A stretch of DNA of 33,101 bases, from contig BFEA01000897.1 in the NCBI GenBank assembly GCA_003427395.1, forward strand, positions 163,663 through 196,763. The letters run 5' to 3'. The notes beneath the pieces were generated by a model, which ran no database searches, had not been told where the DNA came from, and saw only the letters and a program-made list of their open reading frames with translations. How positions within the stretch are numbered: position 1 is the stretch's first letter; the number at the start of each line of letters is the position of its first letter. This DNA is from Chara braunii (Eukaryota; Streptophyta; Charophyceae; Charales; Characeae). This document shows positions 8,935 through 19,863 of the stretch, one piece after another. The translations under genes and the position numbers were made by a program.

Positions 8935-11900
8935 TTAGATCCGCTGTGTGTCATTATGGCCCCTACTGCTACCCTTCTTTCTCCTGCCCTGTCCCTGCCC
9001 CTGTCCCTCTGTCTCTGTCCCTGTTTCCCATGGGGCTAGTAATAGGTTCCTAAAGAACAGGGACCATGGCTGTTTATCCGCAGCCAATGTTGCACAAAAT
9101 TCCGCCACAAAGCCATAATTTGTCTGTTCAAGAATTTCCAAGTTCTCAAGTTCTTTTGAGGTATTGGGGTCGAGCCAAGTTGGGGGAATCCAAAGAGTTC
9201 CTTGGTCTGCTAGAGACGTTGCAATTTCAGGAGTAATTTTGACATCGGTGAACACTGTGTGAAAACACCTATGTGGACTGTTGGGAGGAGTGAGAGATTT
9301 TCTGCCTGTTCTGATGCCTCACACCAATCTGAACTCAGAGCAATTACCTGCAAATAATTGTATAGCAGTGCGTAGCGTAGCGCATCCTTAGTCGAGGGGA
9401 CTGCGTTCACTGGGATGATAGGCAGGGCACACCTGCCAGATTCTGCTTTGAGTGCCATAATCTTAACTCCTTGTGGTGCTAGCGAGGCGCACAGTGGTAC
9501 AAGAAAGTGTGAGATTTCTCTTACGTCAGATGTCGTTGCTGCGTTGACTGTTATCGGTATGCTAGATGGGCCTGCTCCCACACTTCCTATTCCCCTGGCT
9601 TGTCCTGCATTCTCTACAATAACTTGTTGTGCTCTCGAGGAGCTAATAGTGTAGAACTCTACTTCTCTCTCTTCCTCTTCCCTGGTTTTCTCACTCAGTC
9701 CTTTATCTCCTATTTTTCTCATTTTCATCGGCGCCTGTAGTGACACTCTGTTTCCAGGGTCCCTCATGATGTGGTCCCTGAGAGGTGGGTCTCCATCAGT
9801 ATACGGCCTGTCCCTCTGTCCCGGGTCTTCCTCCCTTCTGGTTCCCACTGCTGCTTCCTTCCCTCTTTGTTGGTTATGGTTCTCGCCCTCGTTCGGTCTC
9901 AGTCCCACTAACTCTAGTGCCAACAATTCGTCGTTTTTGTTCTCCACTTCGAACTCTGTGTTAATGTGAACCGCAACAAATGGCTGTCTCGATTGCTCTC
10001 TCAGGGGTAAGTGGTGCGGGGGGGGAAGTTCGACAGTGATTAAGCCCAGCTGTCTTTCCTCTACTTCTGTTGTTTGTACGATTCCTTGGGCCATACTTGG
10101 TGCCTGAGCCATGATTGGTCTTGGATCGGGGACCCCCAAAACGCCCAGTCTAACCTCTCCATTTCCCCCCTACATGTAGCCTATTGGCCTGTCGGACCCT
10201 GTTTGGCGGTAAGTCTCCCACAACCCTGAGGTTCCTGCTACCCTTGTCGTCCCTACTGGAACTAAAGGGAGCAACCCTTCCAGGTTTTGATCTACCCCCT
10301 GCCCCCCTGGTCCTGAGTTTTCCTGTGCCTCTTCGCCTTTTTTGATTCCACCCCTGGTACAGGTCCGACTCTCCACCTGTTGGCAATGGCTGATGGTTGA
10401 TCGGTCCAATGCCCCTTCTTCCCGTGGTTTGGGTTGAGCCAGCCATGACGGCCCCATTTGCTTGCCTGCTCCCCATTTGAGGTCCACTGGACCCTGCTGG
10501 GCCTGTCTGGCCTGGTATTCCTGCCCTGCCTATCTGATTTTGCAGTCCGGTTTGTGCTTGCGATGTGCTAGCCCAAGGATGGCGAGGTAGTAGGGGCTGT
10601 CCCCTACCCTGCTGAAGGGGGGATTGAGTTTGTACCCACCCCTAATTTTGGGCCCCCTGTTGGACCTGTTGGGCCTGATGCACGTCTGCAGTTGGTTGGT
10701 TTGACCACGTAGGTGGGGCTGACGAATACAGACCTGCTATCAGCCCCCTCCCACTACCTGAAGGCCCTGGCAACTGAAGAGCTGAAGACTGTTGGTTTCA
10801 TGTGCCCTGATTTCCGACTCCTGTGGAAATGCCCTGTGTCCCCGGTCCCAATGGGTGACTTGACAGCTCCAAGCCCTGATAACCGCCCTGATTGAGACCC
10901 ACGTTCGGGCATGGTACTGGAGGGGGTGGTGGCGGGAGGGACCCTGTCCCATATACTACCATTGGTAGTGAGGAGGGTGGGGCACTACTAGCTGGAGCAC
11001 TACTGGCTGGGGGGGGGGCCCTGCCACCCCTCGCCAAGTTTGCAAAGTTCTACCGCCTCCTCTACCTCGTCCTCCCCTTCCCCTCCCTCCTCTTCCTCCT
11101 CTACCCCTTCCCCTGCAGCCTTGTGGCATTGGTTCATTGAACCTGGGGCACTCCGAGTTGAATTCGTCATGAAACCACCAGAGACACTTATTGCAAAACA
11201 ACGTATCCTGGTTGGCAAATTGTACCTCAACAAATCCCGGACCGGTTGGCTGTCTGACAACTATCCATTCCTTAAAATTCTGCTTAACTTCGGGTACACA
11301 GTCAATCCTTATATTCCCGAGCCGTGGTTCTTCTGCATTCCTCTCCGGTGGGTGCATGTGTATGATTCTCCCCATCATCTTTTCCACTGCGAATCTCAGC
11401 GGGAAGACAGCCTCCAGTGGGACCCATAGTGCGATAATCCGATATTTCCCTGCTGCATCGTTCTCCCTCATTTCATCAATTTCTTGCTTGGACATCCAAG
11501 GTTTAAAAGTTACCTTAACTGACCCATTTCTCGTAGGTATGCTGTCCTCCCCTTTCATGATCATCCATTCTGCTATCCTTGCGTTGCTTGCTATGTAGGA
11601 CGTGATGTTAGGGCCCTCCCCATGGGTGCGTCCCCGTTTCTGTGATGGATCGACTGCCGGGTCAAGATACTATGCATCCTCATAAATCCGGATCAATTGC
11701 TCTCTTTGTGTCACGCTGATTGACATGGCTGGTTCGTTGAACACCACTATAACCGTTCTGGCTTTAAGCCAATTGATTGTGGCTGTATTGACTTCCTCAC
11801 TCAGGGTCAGGACTCCAACGCCATCTATGACCTCTGTCACTCCGAAATCAATTTCTGATTCGGGAAAGAGGCCATCATCAAAGCACAAATCCAGAAACAT

Positions 11901-12041
11901 TTTAATTCGATTTGGATCTTCCCCTCCACTTAAATAAGCTGGTGGCGCTTCTTGAGCACCCATTCCCCCCCCCTGAGATGGGGGTAGGGGATTAGGGTTT
12001 ATGCTTTCTTTCCCGTTTGTTCCGTAAATGACAGTCAACAA
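8935..12041 (-). pseudogene. LINE ORF1, RNA-binding protein with zinc knuckle, broken
   Basis: ORF1 of plant LINEs binds the element RNA. Read right to left, 12041-11673 and 11669-10956 are one frame broken by a single TAG at 11672-11670. They resemble the DUF4283-type domain, ending in VEVQFANQDTLFCNKC. A variant knuckle (C-x2-C-x4-H-x6-C, around 11190-11145) is followed by a Gly/Arg-rich box, then Pro- and Gln/Gly-rich low complexity over about 11037-10150 with frame changes. A long frame at 10139-9210 and then 9255-8935 carry the C-terminal part. The last segment has a W-L-D...ENLEILEQ pattern also seen in the second LINE. There is no ATG at the left edge of the frame; the first is at 11962. 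Stop codon and ORF2 start are 25 nt apart. Confidence 0.82.
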
Positions 12042-14270
12042 GGCTTGTGGATTGGTTAGATGCGCTTAATTCGCTATTTTAATACCGTTCCTCCGGATTC
12101 GACCACTCACCTACCACTTTGACCAATGAGACGGAATCCACTTTCAAAGCCAGTTCGACTTTTTCAAGTTCAGCCACGTTCAATGGGACTCATACCAGCG
12201 GTGTTGTCCCAGGGTATAATCGAAGATCTGTCATTTACAATTTTGCAAAATGGGGCGATGTTGACCCAATACGATTAATACCCTATATAGAGACGCCCCT
12301 CAGATTTCATTCCTGGCAGGGTTCCATTTGAACTATGAAACTCTGGCATCTAGACTTACGTCTCTACCGCCCGTAATATAAAGACAGACTCCAATCCCCG
12401 AGTAACTCTAACTTCATCATTATGGCGTGTTTCTTCGTTAAGACTCCATAATTCGCCCTAAATCCCGTTATGTCAACGCTATCTCGTTGTTCCCCACTCT
12501 TCCGTGATGGATAACTCCCAAGGAGAGGGGGACCCAACGGGGGTAGAATTTATTGATACACAGGACGAAAGCCTAGCTGCACTTAACGAAAAAAGTCCAC
12601 CCAACATATAATTGACAGGGAAATACCGACAACAGGATTTGTCGGATGTTTAGACAACGTGTGCATGGCTAAAACCAACACCAGTCACCCAATCCCCCCA
12701 TAGACAAGAGAGTGGGTAAGATACCGGGAAGAGGTTACTCCTGTACCGATGAGATACCCTCGTCTTCACCAACCGGAACTCTTTGTCTAGAACGTGGTGG
12801 TTCCACCTGCGCTTCTTCACCTGGAAACGTCTTCGGCTATAGCTATTCTCCTGGTCGAACTTCTATTCCGTATCGGGGACGTGGGCGTATTCACGCCACG
12901 TCCATTCCTCATATTCCGCATAATATAGGTAACATACCACCATCTCATGACCACCGTCTCGCCTCCATTCTCCCTCCTTCCCTGAAGGAGTTTGACCCCG
13001 CCATCTCCGGAGGAAGCTTCAGCGAATCCCCGTAGCTCAGGTCGCGTGCCTGGCCGAGGGTCAGCGGCACCGGTCCAGCCGAACCGGTAGCGCTAGTCGG
13101 AGCGCTCCTGCGCCCGTCCAAGCGCCCGTCATGCACTCTTACGTGTTTTGACGCCTGAGCGCCCTAACAGTGCTCTCGCTCCCGCCCCCAGCCCCCTTGG
13201 CGCCCCCTCGCCACACTGCTCTCGAAAAGTGAAGAAGACAAAAATGTGGCGGGTGCATCTGGCCGTGTTCTAGCGGAAGTTTATTCTCATTTTGCACATT
13301 TCGAGAGTGTTGTGGCGATGCCCTCGGTCACCCCCCTGCCCCTTCCACCACAACCCCTTGTCTCCCTCTGCATCGCTGAGTACTCATGGCTGCTGTAAGG
13401 ACCTCGCCGCACCACTGTTGAAAATGCAATTTTTTGACAGTTTCTCTTCGCCACACAGGCTGTCGAAGTCGGAGACGGGAAAAAAATTCTCCAGTTGTCA
13501 GAGCATGCTTCTCGACAGCTCCTATCGAATGTTGTTGAATCCCCGGCCTGCTACTCCCATGCTTTCGACACTCCTCGGTTGCGCCGTCGACTTCTCTTCG
13601 AAATTCGGTGAGGGGGGGTAAGGTCGGGATGGACTAATGCTTGTCGTACCCTCTGGCGCGTTCGTCTTTTTCCATCTTGCATTCACAAGTGCGTGCACTC
13701 TACAGTGCTGTGTGGCTAAAGGGGGGCAAACTGTCCAATGGAGGATGTCGAATTTGTTCTGACAGTTGTCGAATTTTTTCGCCTTTCGACTGTGGTGCGG
13801 CGAGGCCCTAAGTTTCAGTGTTCGTGTCCCTGCAGTGTCTCGTCAACGCATCTCCGTCCTTCGTTGTTGTCCTCATGTCCTCCTCCCCCTCCTCCTCCTT
13901 TCTCCATCCCCTGCCCTGCCAGCTGAGCTCGGGCAGCAATAGACTGAGGGAGAGTGACTGATAAGAAGGTCGCGAGAATCTCTTGAGCTCCACGTCTGAT
14001 GGTGATGGTGCACTGGCCTCGTAGGCAGTCTCATCGACGGGGGTGGCGGCTGCATGTCGACGGGCACGCCGAACGTACATGTACATGCCCAAAGCAGCAG
14101 ACACGCCGTCACACATTCGCCATTGTTGTCGTCTTCGCAGGTGCACCTTCGTCGTCGATGTGTACGCCGTGCACTCTGGTCATCACTCGCATCATCGTTG
14201 TTGTGCACCCCGACACGCGTGGAGTCTTCTGTACTTGGCGATGCCCACGTCGACAGTATCGGTTTCGGCG
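12042..14270. other. No recognised gene; 5' flank of LINE and short-repeat field
   Basis: 12042-12700 may include the 5' untranslated region of the minus-strand LINE, but no border or target-site duplication is visible. A 107-codon plus-strand frame at 12712-13035 has no recognisable motif. From 13208 to 13805 the sequence holds recurring TCGCCRCAC...TCGAA-type motifs in both orientations, described separately. From about 13980 it leads into the transposase pseudogene. Confidence 0.5.
13208..13805. repeat. Iterated and inverted short repeats upstream of Harbinger transposase
   Basis: A 14-nt exact inverted pair: CCTCGCCGCACCAC at 13402-13415 and its reverse complement at 13792-13805. The flanking bases are also similar (TGTTGAAAA versus AGTCGAAAG). 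A second imperfect inverted pair is at 13211-13227 and 13299-13315 (14 of 17 positions). Related direct copies begin near 13208 and 13449 (tcgccacac followed by tgtcgaa or ctcgaaa). Further GTCGAA/TTCGAC words are dense between 13500 and 13800. They could be subterminal transposase-binding repeats or an old foldback element; I cannot tell which. Confidence 0.5.
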
Positions 14271-15611
14271 ATGGACATGAACGGGGAGGTGGGCCGTGAC
14301 ATGCTGAGCAAGGCGGAGAGGATGGCAGTGGCAGCGGTCATGAACGCGATCCTCTTCCGGTGTCAATTGCAGAGGAGCGAGGGGAGGATGAGAGCGGCCA
14401 TTCGCGCACAGTGGAGGAGGACGCTGCAGTCCATGAATTTGGACGTAGAGGACATTGGTGCCATTTGCGACGCCGTGCTCCAGGTGTGCTACGCCATGGG
14501 GTGTGGTCCGTGTGGAGCATTTCCCAAAGCGACGCCCAGGTGGTGGATGATGCCACAGACAGGGGGGACGTGGGAGGATCTGCGGCAAGGCAACGACGCG
14601 ATGGCTGGCTACTTCAAGGACAAGCTGCGCATGTCGCCACCGATGCCACGTTTGTTCCGAGAGATCGAGGAAGCTCTGTCTCCTTTCCTTCAATGGCGTG
14701 TCACTTCATATAGGGAGCCCCTCCAGCATGGCCACATTGTCGCGTACTATGCTTTGTACAGGTGGGCGTCGAGGGAGATGTACGAGAGCGGGACATGCAG
14801 CTTCAACATTGGCAGATCTTCTAGGTTCCGCGCTATGGGGGATGAAAATGCTGCGTTGCTGAGTACGTACCCCGACAAGGTATCGTGGCCGACGGGGCAG
14901 CAGAAGGCGGTCGTCTTGCGCACTTTCGCTGACAAGGGTTTCCCTAACTGCCATGGGTGCATCGATTGCACCCACATCTTCATCGACAAGCCAGTGAATT
15001 GCCCCGGGGAGGACTACTATGATAGAAAATGCCGTTTCTCCGACCAGGCGCAGGTCGTCGTCGATTTGAACTTGTGGATGCATTCGTCGGATATCCGGGA
15101 AGTTGCCAAGACATGAGGATCGTCCACCTGTCGAGTTTATGGGCGCGCGCGGAGGCAGGGGTCCTGGAGATTTTCACTGGGCCACCTGTCATGCTGCCTT
15201 TCGGTGTGCAGACGAACGGGTATCCGCTTGGTGACAACGGTTATCCCCCCTCCAAATGGGTAGTCGTCCCCTATGGCGGTCTCTCACAACACCCGTCGTA
15301 GCTGCGCTTCGACAACAAGCAGAAGACGGCGAGGGGAGCAGTTGAGAGGGCTTTCGACAGACTGAAGGGGAGGTGGAGGTTGTTCCTTCGCTCCCACAAG
15401 ACGAACATGGACATGTTGCCGCAATAGTTCGTCGACGTCTGCATTCTGCTTACTCATCGACGCGGGGATCCCCTTCGACGACAATCTACTGTGGGAGGTC
15501 GGGTCGGACGGTGTTTGTCGTAGGGTGGACCTTGGGATGCAGCGGCCCTTGAGGCCAATGTGTATGCTCATTCTACGGGACACACTGGCGGCGCGAATGA
15601 GAGCGCAGTGA
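14271..15611 (+). pseudogene. PIF/Harbinger-type DDE transposase, broken
   Basis: A nuclease-fold transposase of the DDE superfamily 4 type, which excises and inserts PIF/Harbinger elements. An ATG at 14271 (others at 14241 and 14043 are in frame) begins about 447 codons to the TGA at 15609-15611. The first catalytic Asp lies in HGCIDCTHI (about 14958-14984), followed by YYDRKCRFSDQAQVVVD. A frameshift near 15065-15080 moves to another frame with VGYPGSCQDMRI, the second Asp in LGDNGYPPS, and the third residue, Glu, in RGAVERAFDRLKGRWR. TAG stops at 15299-15301 and 15425-15427 interrupt this part. A second frameshift near 15445-15453 restores the first frame for the C-terminus (LIDAGIPFDDNLLW ... 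LRDTLAARMRAQ). The catalytic triad is visible but the gene is dead. I found no partner Myb-like gene or certain terminal repeats. Confidence 0.9.
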
Positions 15612-16601
15612 ACACGGCTAGGCGTGCGGAGCGGGCGGCTGCGATGTCGTGGTTGTGGCGAGAAATCAGAGCACACGACGCAGGGAGCAGGCAAGAAATA
15701 GGAGCGGACGACGCGGATGGCGTCTTGTCCTTGATAGGGTGGTCGTATGCGTTTGCGTCGTTGTGTGTGTCGCCCCGTTTTGTAGAACTAGGGAGTTCAT
15801 GGACCAGTGGTTGTTTCGCTGTGGGTTGGCGTGCATGAGGTGGCGTGTGTCGACAGTTTTGTTTGGTGTTCTTTCGTACTGCACGCCCGTGAGGACGGTG
15901 TCGGCGGCTCGGGTTGTTCGCGATGGCGCAGTCCAACTCGTCCTCGACGGGGACGACGTCACGCGCGTGCACATGTCGATCGTAGTTGTCGTGTAGTATG
16001 TTGTCACCGTGGGTGACGTGTATGGGTGTCGGAGTCGATTTCGGGGGTGTATGTTCTGTTTTCCGGATGTTGGGAATGAAGTTGCCATAAAAGTCTTTTT
16101 TTTGCCAAGTGTGTCGTCTTCTGCTTTTACTGCGAGTGACAACAATCTAACAACATATCATGTCAATTATTTATGTTGCGTGGCTTGTCTTCTTATTTGA
16201 CGACGAATGAAAAGAAAACAATTGCATGTCGTTGTTTCTGTCATTTCTAGTGCCATTTTTCCTTCTCGCATTTGCAATGCCGTGTATGAACATCCCTCGC
16301 TATGTCATCATCCATCGGTTCAAGCAAGCATCCCTGACCCCTTTCCATCCCCCTTACCATAACATTCGCGAATGCAAATGAAAGCGGAATAAAAAGGAAG
16401 CGACAACAAGTTGTAGAAATGATCAATATCAACCAACACAATTAGATGATAGTTTTAACAGATGCGAACAACGATTTGCCATGTTCCAAAAAAAAGTTAA
16501 AGAAAACGAAAGGTTCATGGAATATCCCTACGACAACCGATCCGCCAAAGTGATGATCACCATCACGGGAACGTCCACTCCCATGACCAATCACCAAACC
16601 C
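15612..16601. other. No recognised gene; flank of transposase up to gap
   Basis: GC-rich to about 16020, then more AT-rich. Plus-strand and minus-strand frames here have no recognisable domain. The right end of the Harbinger element may lie here, but I could not pair any terminal inverted repeat or three-base target duplication with the left side. The sequence ends at the assembly gap. Confidence 0.5.
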
Positions 16602-17287
16602 NNNNNNNNNNNNNNNNNNNNNNNNNNNNNNNNNNNNNNNNNNNNNNNNNNNNNNNNNNNNNNNNNNNNNNNNNNNNNNNNNNNNNNNNNNNNNNNNNNN
16701 NNNNNNNNNNNNNNNNNNNNNNNNNNNNNNNNNNNNNNNNNNNNNNNNNNNNNNNNNNNNNNNNNNNNNNNNNNNNNNNNNNNNNNNNNNNNNNNNNNNN
16801 NNNNNNNNNNNNNNNNNNNNNNNNNNNNNNNNNNNNNNNNNNNNNNNNNNNNNNNNNNNNNNNNNNNNNNNNNNNNNNNNNNNNNNNNNNNNNNNNNNNN
16901 NNNNNNNNNNNNNNNNNNNNNNNNNNNNNNNNNNNNNNNNNNNNNNNNNNNNNNNNNNNNNNNNNNNNNNNNNNNNNNNNNNNNNNNNNNNNNNNNNNNN
17001 NNNNNNNNNNNNNNNNNNNNNNNNNNNNNNNNNNNNNNNNNNNNNNNNNNNNNNNNNNNNNNNNNNNNNNNNNNNNNNNNNNNNNNNNNNNNNNNNNNNN
17101 NNNNNNNNNNNNNNNNNNNNNNNNNNNNNNNNNNNNNNNNNNNNNNNNNNNNNNNNNNNNNNNNNNNNNNNNNNNNNNNNNNNNNNNNNNNNNNNNNNNN
17201 NNNNNNNNNNNNNNNNNNNNNNNNNNNNNNNNNNNNNNNNNNNNNNNNNNNNNNNNNNNNNNNNNNNNNNNNNNNNNNNNNNNNNNN
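16602..17287. other. Assembly gap (686 unresolved bases)
   Basis: A continuous run of N. The base to its right (17288) is the exact left edge of copy B of the 4.77 kb repeat and corresponds to 2583, inside an AT-rich and (TG)n-adjacent tract. The gap length is probably an estimate. The sequence that precedes copy A (leftwards from 2582) is the natural candidate for what belongs immediately left of 17288. Confidence 0.99.
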
Positions 17288-17340
17288 TTTAAAAAATACT
17301 CTTAATTTTTTTTATTTATTTTTTTAAATGTTGTGTGTGT

Positions 17341-17420
<80 letters not shown>

Positions 17421-17421
<1 letters not shown>

Positions 17422-18557
17422 GTTTTGACCCATAACCGGTATGTGCGGTATTATTTGTATGCTACATAGGTGTGTGGTCTTTTGTTTGCGTTGTGTACGG
17501 TTGGGGTGTGGTGTTCTATTTCTGGTGTGTGGGATAGCATTCAGTAGGTTGTAGTGGGGGTGTACTGGAGAGGACTTTTTTTTAGTTTATGCGATTATTT
17601 ATTATTTATATTTATAGTATTTTATTTTCTTTTCAGTTCCTTCAGTTCGTAGGGGCTGCATCGGTTCAGAGGGATTGTGTGGGACAGTTTTGTGTATGAC
17701 ATTTAGGAGCCTGGGTATAGCTGTTGGTCTGCTCCAGGTCCGACGTTTTGCCCGACTTTTGTCTAATTTGGCTTGGTCCAATGGTTTTTTTTTTTTTGCC
17801 TACCCCCCCCCCCAACGGGGGGTTGGTAATCATGACCCTTGTAGGCTGGGATTGTCGGTACCCAGTGTTACCCTGTGTTAGTTTGGCCCTTGGATAATTT
17901 TAGGCCTGTTTTTTTGACATAGAATCTGCCTTTCATTTTGGTCATTTGAGTTGTAAGTAGGAGGAAGTGGGACTTTTTTTCGTCGTAAAGCTTGTGCTGC
18001 TTCTGATAGTCTATTTTCGAATACTGAGGGATAGATAAATAGTAATTGTGAATACGCCTTTGGTCTTTTTTCCGGATCCGACGTCGTAATATCCGCTATG
18101 CAGCGGTGTTTACGCATGGAGGTGGGTTTGTGGAAGTTGACGAGAAGTCTAGGGAGATGAGGGACGGTTCCCCCTGAAGAGACAGCGTGGCGGCTGTTGA
18201 AACCGGTAGGGGTGCCAACCCGCCAGAGTTGTATTTTGATTACTATACTGTATAATATGTTTTGCATGTTTTCACATGTCGGACTTTTTGTACTTGTCTG
18301 CGTTTAATCATCTGATCTACGTTTGTCACCTTCATCACAACTCGTTAAGGCTCGTGCGAACCAGCTGGGAAGTTGCCTAGCAAGTGTGAGCACATTATTT
18401 GTTTTCACTGAGTGTTTTATTGTGATTCACTGAGATTCACGGTGTTCGTCGTCGTCTTCTTTTCACGTTTGAAGAGTTGATGTCATCAAGTTTCGACACA
18501 GCTGGGGAAGGGTGACGTGCGTTCATTCCGACGCCGTTTTGTAAGGATGTCGGACTC
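17421..18557. other. Leader region of repeat copy B; no recognised gene
   Basis: Same sequence as 2717-3852. Open frames at 17675-17881 and 17878-18267 have no recognisable motif. It lies upstream of the acidic ORF and may be its leader. Confidence 0.4.
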
Positions 18558-19385
18558 TTGCGTGTGCATAAAATCACATGCCTTGTGACCACGCTGATCA
18601 TACAAGCCCGGAGGACTAACATCGAGGGCGATCTTCTCCTCTTTCTCTTTGGATCGGTACGGTCGGGGCGCTGCCAGTTGATTGCGCAGGAGCTCATTGC
18701 GCCGATCGTGCAATTGGCAGACGATCTCTCGCCCGACATCTATTCACAAAGCGACGACAGCCCTGCTCCATACGTTCTCGAACGGTCATTGGATCCAAAC
18801 CTACAGTGGACGGCCTGTTTGGAGGAGCCCAGGGACGAAGATACGCTTCCTTCACGGCAGGAGTATCTGAAGCCTTATGACCTCATCCCTCACGCCTTCT
18901 ATCCGAAGGGAGAGGAAGTGGTGATCGACGAGGATGAAGAAGACGAGGACGAAGAAGACGATGACGAGGAAACGTTGGAGGAAGGGAGCTATAGCGAGTA
19001 TAGCGAGGACGGGCTGAGTGAAGAAGAAGAAGAGGAGGAAGAAGAAACCGGGTCTGAGTGGGAGGCCTTGCCGGAGGAAGCGGCGCGCACGGGCACGGAG
19101 GCGGAAGATCCGGAAGCAGCGCGAAAGCGCGAAGAAATTGCCACCGGGAAACGTCAGCTGGAGTTTGCCAGCGGAGCCAGCTTGCGCATTGGTAACGATC
19201 CGACCAGGGATCCGGAGCCTCCGAAGCGCGAAGATGGCGACCTAGCAGCAGCCACCCCAAGCGCAACGCGACGGAGACGGAGCCGATCCTCCTCCTCCTC
19301 CAGCCCCACCCGTCCCGCGGTTCGCCCACGTACCGATGCGGGAGATAGGCCTTCGTCCTCGGACGCTATCCCGCCGACCCCTTGA
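18558..19385 (+). CDS. Hypothetical acidic/RS-rich protein (copy B)
   Basis: Identical to the 275-codon frame at 3853-4680. Its parts are a mixed N-terminal third, a Glu/Asp-rich stretch around residues 123-165, an Ala/Glu/Arg region, an Arg/Ser patch near residues 236-250 and a Pro/Ser/Thr-rich end. I recognise no family, signal peptide or membrane segment. It overlaps the 19336-19863 frame by 50 nt in a different phase. If copy A is an assembly duplicate, this is the only real copy. Long acidic and RS-rich runs can also arise from purine-rich repeats, so coding status rests mainly on length and on the folded-looking segment that follows. Confidence 0.45.
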   Translation: MRVHKITCLVTTLIIQARRTNIEGDLLLFLFGSVRSGRCQLIAQELIAPIVQLADDLSPDIYSQSDDSPAPYVLERSLDPNLQWTACLEEPRDEDTLPSRQEYLKPYDLIPHAFYPKGEEVVIDEDEEDEDEEDDDEETLEEGSYSEYSEDGLSEEEEEEEEETGSEWEALPEEAARTGTEAEDPEAARKREEIATGKRQLEFASGASLRIGNDPTRDPEPPKREDGDLAAATPSATRRRRSRSSSSSSPTRPAVRPRTDAGDRPSSSDAIPPTP

Positions 19386-19863
19386 TTTTCTCACCCTCGA
19401 ACAGATCCGCACCCCCGTCACCTTCCCCCTCCATCCCTTCCTTCCCCATCTCTTTCGCGATTTCTACTCTACTCGCCTACTCGCTACCGTCCACCCCCAC
19501 CCATCCCTTCAGCCCGCTGCTCCCACGTTCTGCTGGCATATCGTGCTGTTCAGTGCTGCATGGGAACGATGCAACGTGGTAGAAGTCTACTGCGTAGCCA
19601 TGGGGACAATCCCCGCTTGTCGCCACTACGAGTTCTTTCGAGCGGCGTTTTTCCGCACCCTCTCCTCCTTCTATTGCGACTACCTCGCTTCCCTCCCTCG
19701 CAGCGGCGATCACTTTCCTCGCTTCCACCGGATCATCCGATATGAGGAACTTCTGGTGACAGTAGAAAGGGTGAATCGCTACCTACCTCCACTTCCTTCC
19801 CGATGTCCCCGTGAGATCCCCCACATGTACCGCCTCTACTGGCCCATTCCAACTAGGAGGTAG
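19336..19863 (+). CDS. Hypothetical helical protein, possible continuation (copy B)
   Basis: Identical to 4631-5158. The frame is 175 codons. A basic, Pro-rich N-terminus is followed by a segment of alternating hydrophobic and aromatic positions (residues about 65-170) that looks like folded alpha-helical protein. Together with the overlapping acidic ORF it may form one disrupted gene. A faint resemblance to cullin N-terminal helices is noted as a hypothesis only. Nothing in the neighbourhood, which is mobile elements, indicates a role. Confidence 0.4.
   Translation: MREIGLRPRTLSRRPLDFLTLEQIRTPVTFPLHPFLPHLFRDFYSTRLLATVHPHPSLQPAAPTFCWHIVLFSAAWERCNVVEVYCVAMGTIPACRHYEFFRAAFFRTLSSFYCDYLASLPRSGDHFPRFHRIIRYEELLVTVERVNRYLPPLPSRCPREIPHMYRLYWPIPTRR

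Larger units (their letters stand above)
7682..12041 (-). mobile_element. L1-type LINE, copy 1, 3'-truncated remnant
   Basis: Read on the minus strand, this is ORF1 (12041 to 8935), a 25-nt spacer, then the start of ORF2 (8909 to 7682). ORF2 keeps the endonuclease domain and a short linker. The reverse transcriptase and 3' end are missing and no poly(A) tail marks the right-hand (3') border near 7682, so the element is truncated or cut by the artificial join at 7390. Two in-frame stops and at least one frameshift interrupt ORF2. One stop and several frameshifts interrupt ORF1. The plan matches plant L1-clade LINEs. Confidence 0.88.

Noticed and set aside
13980-16600. Terminal inverted repeats and TWA target duplication for the Harbinger element
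   Set aside because: I compared the sequence on either side of the transposase and found no convincing pair. The true ends may lie outside or in the gap.
16481-17305. 274-codon frame across the N gap
   Set aside because: Almost all of it is unresolved sequence.
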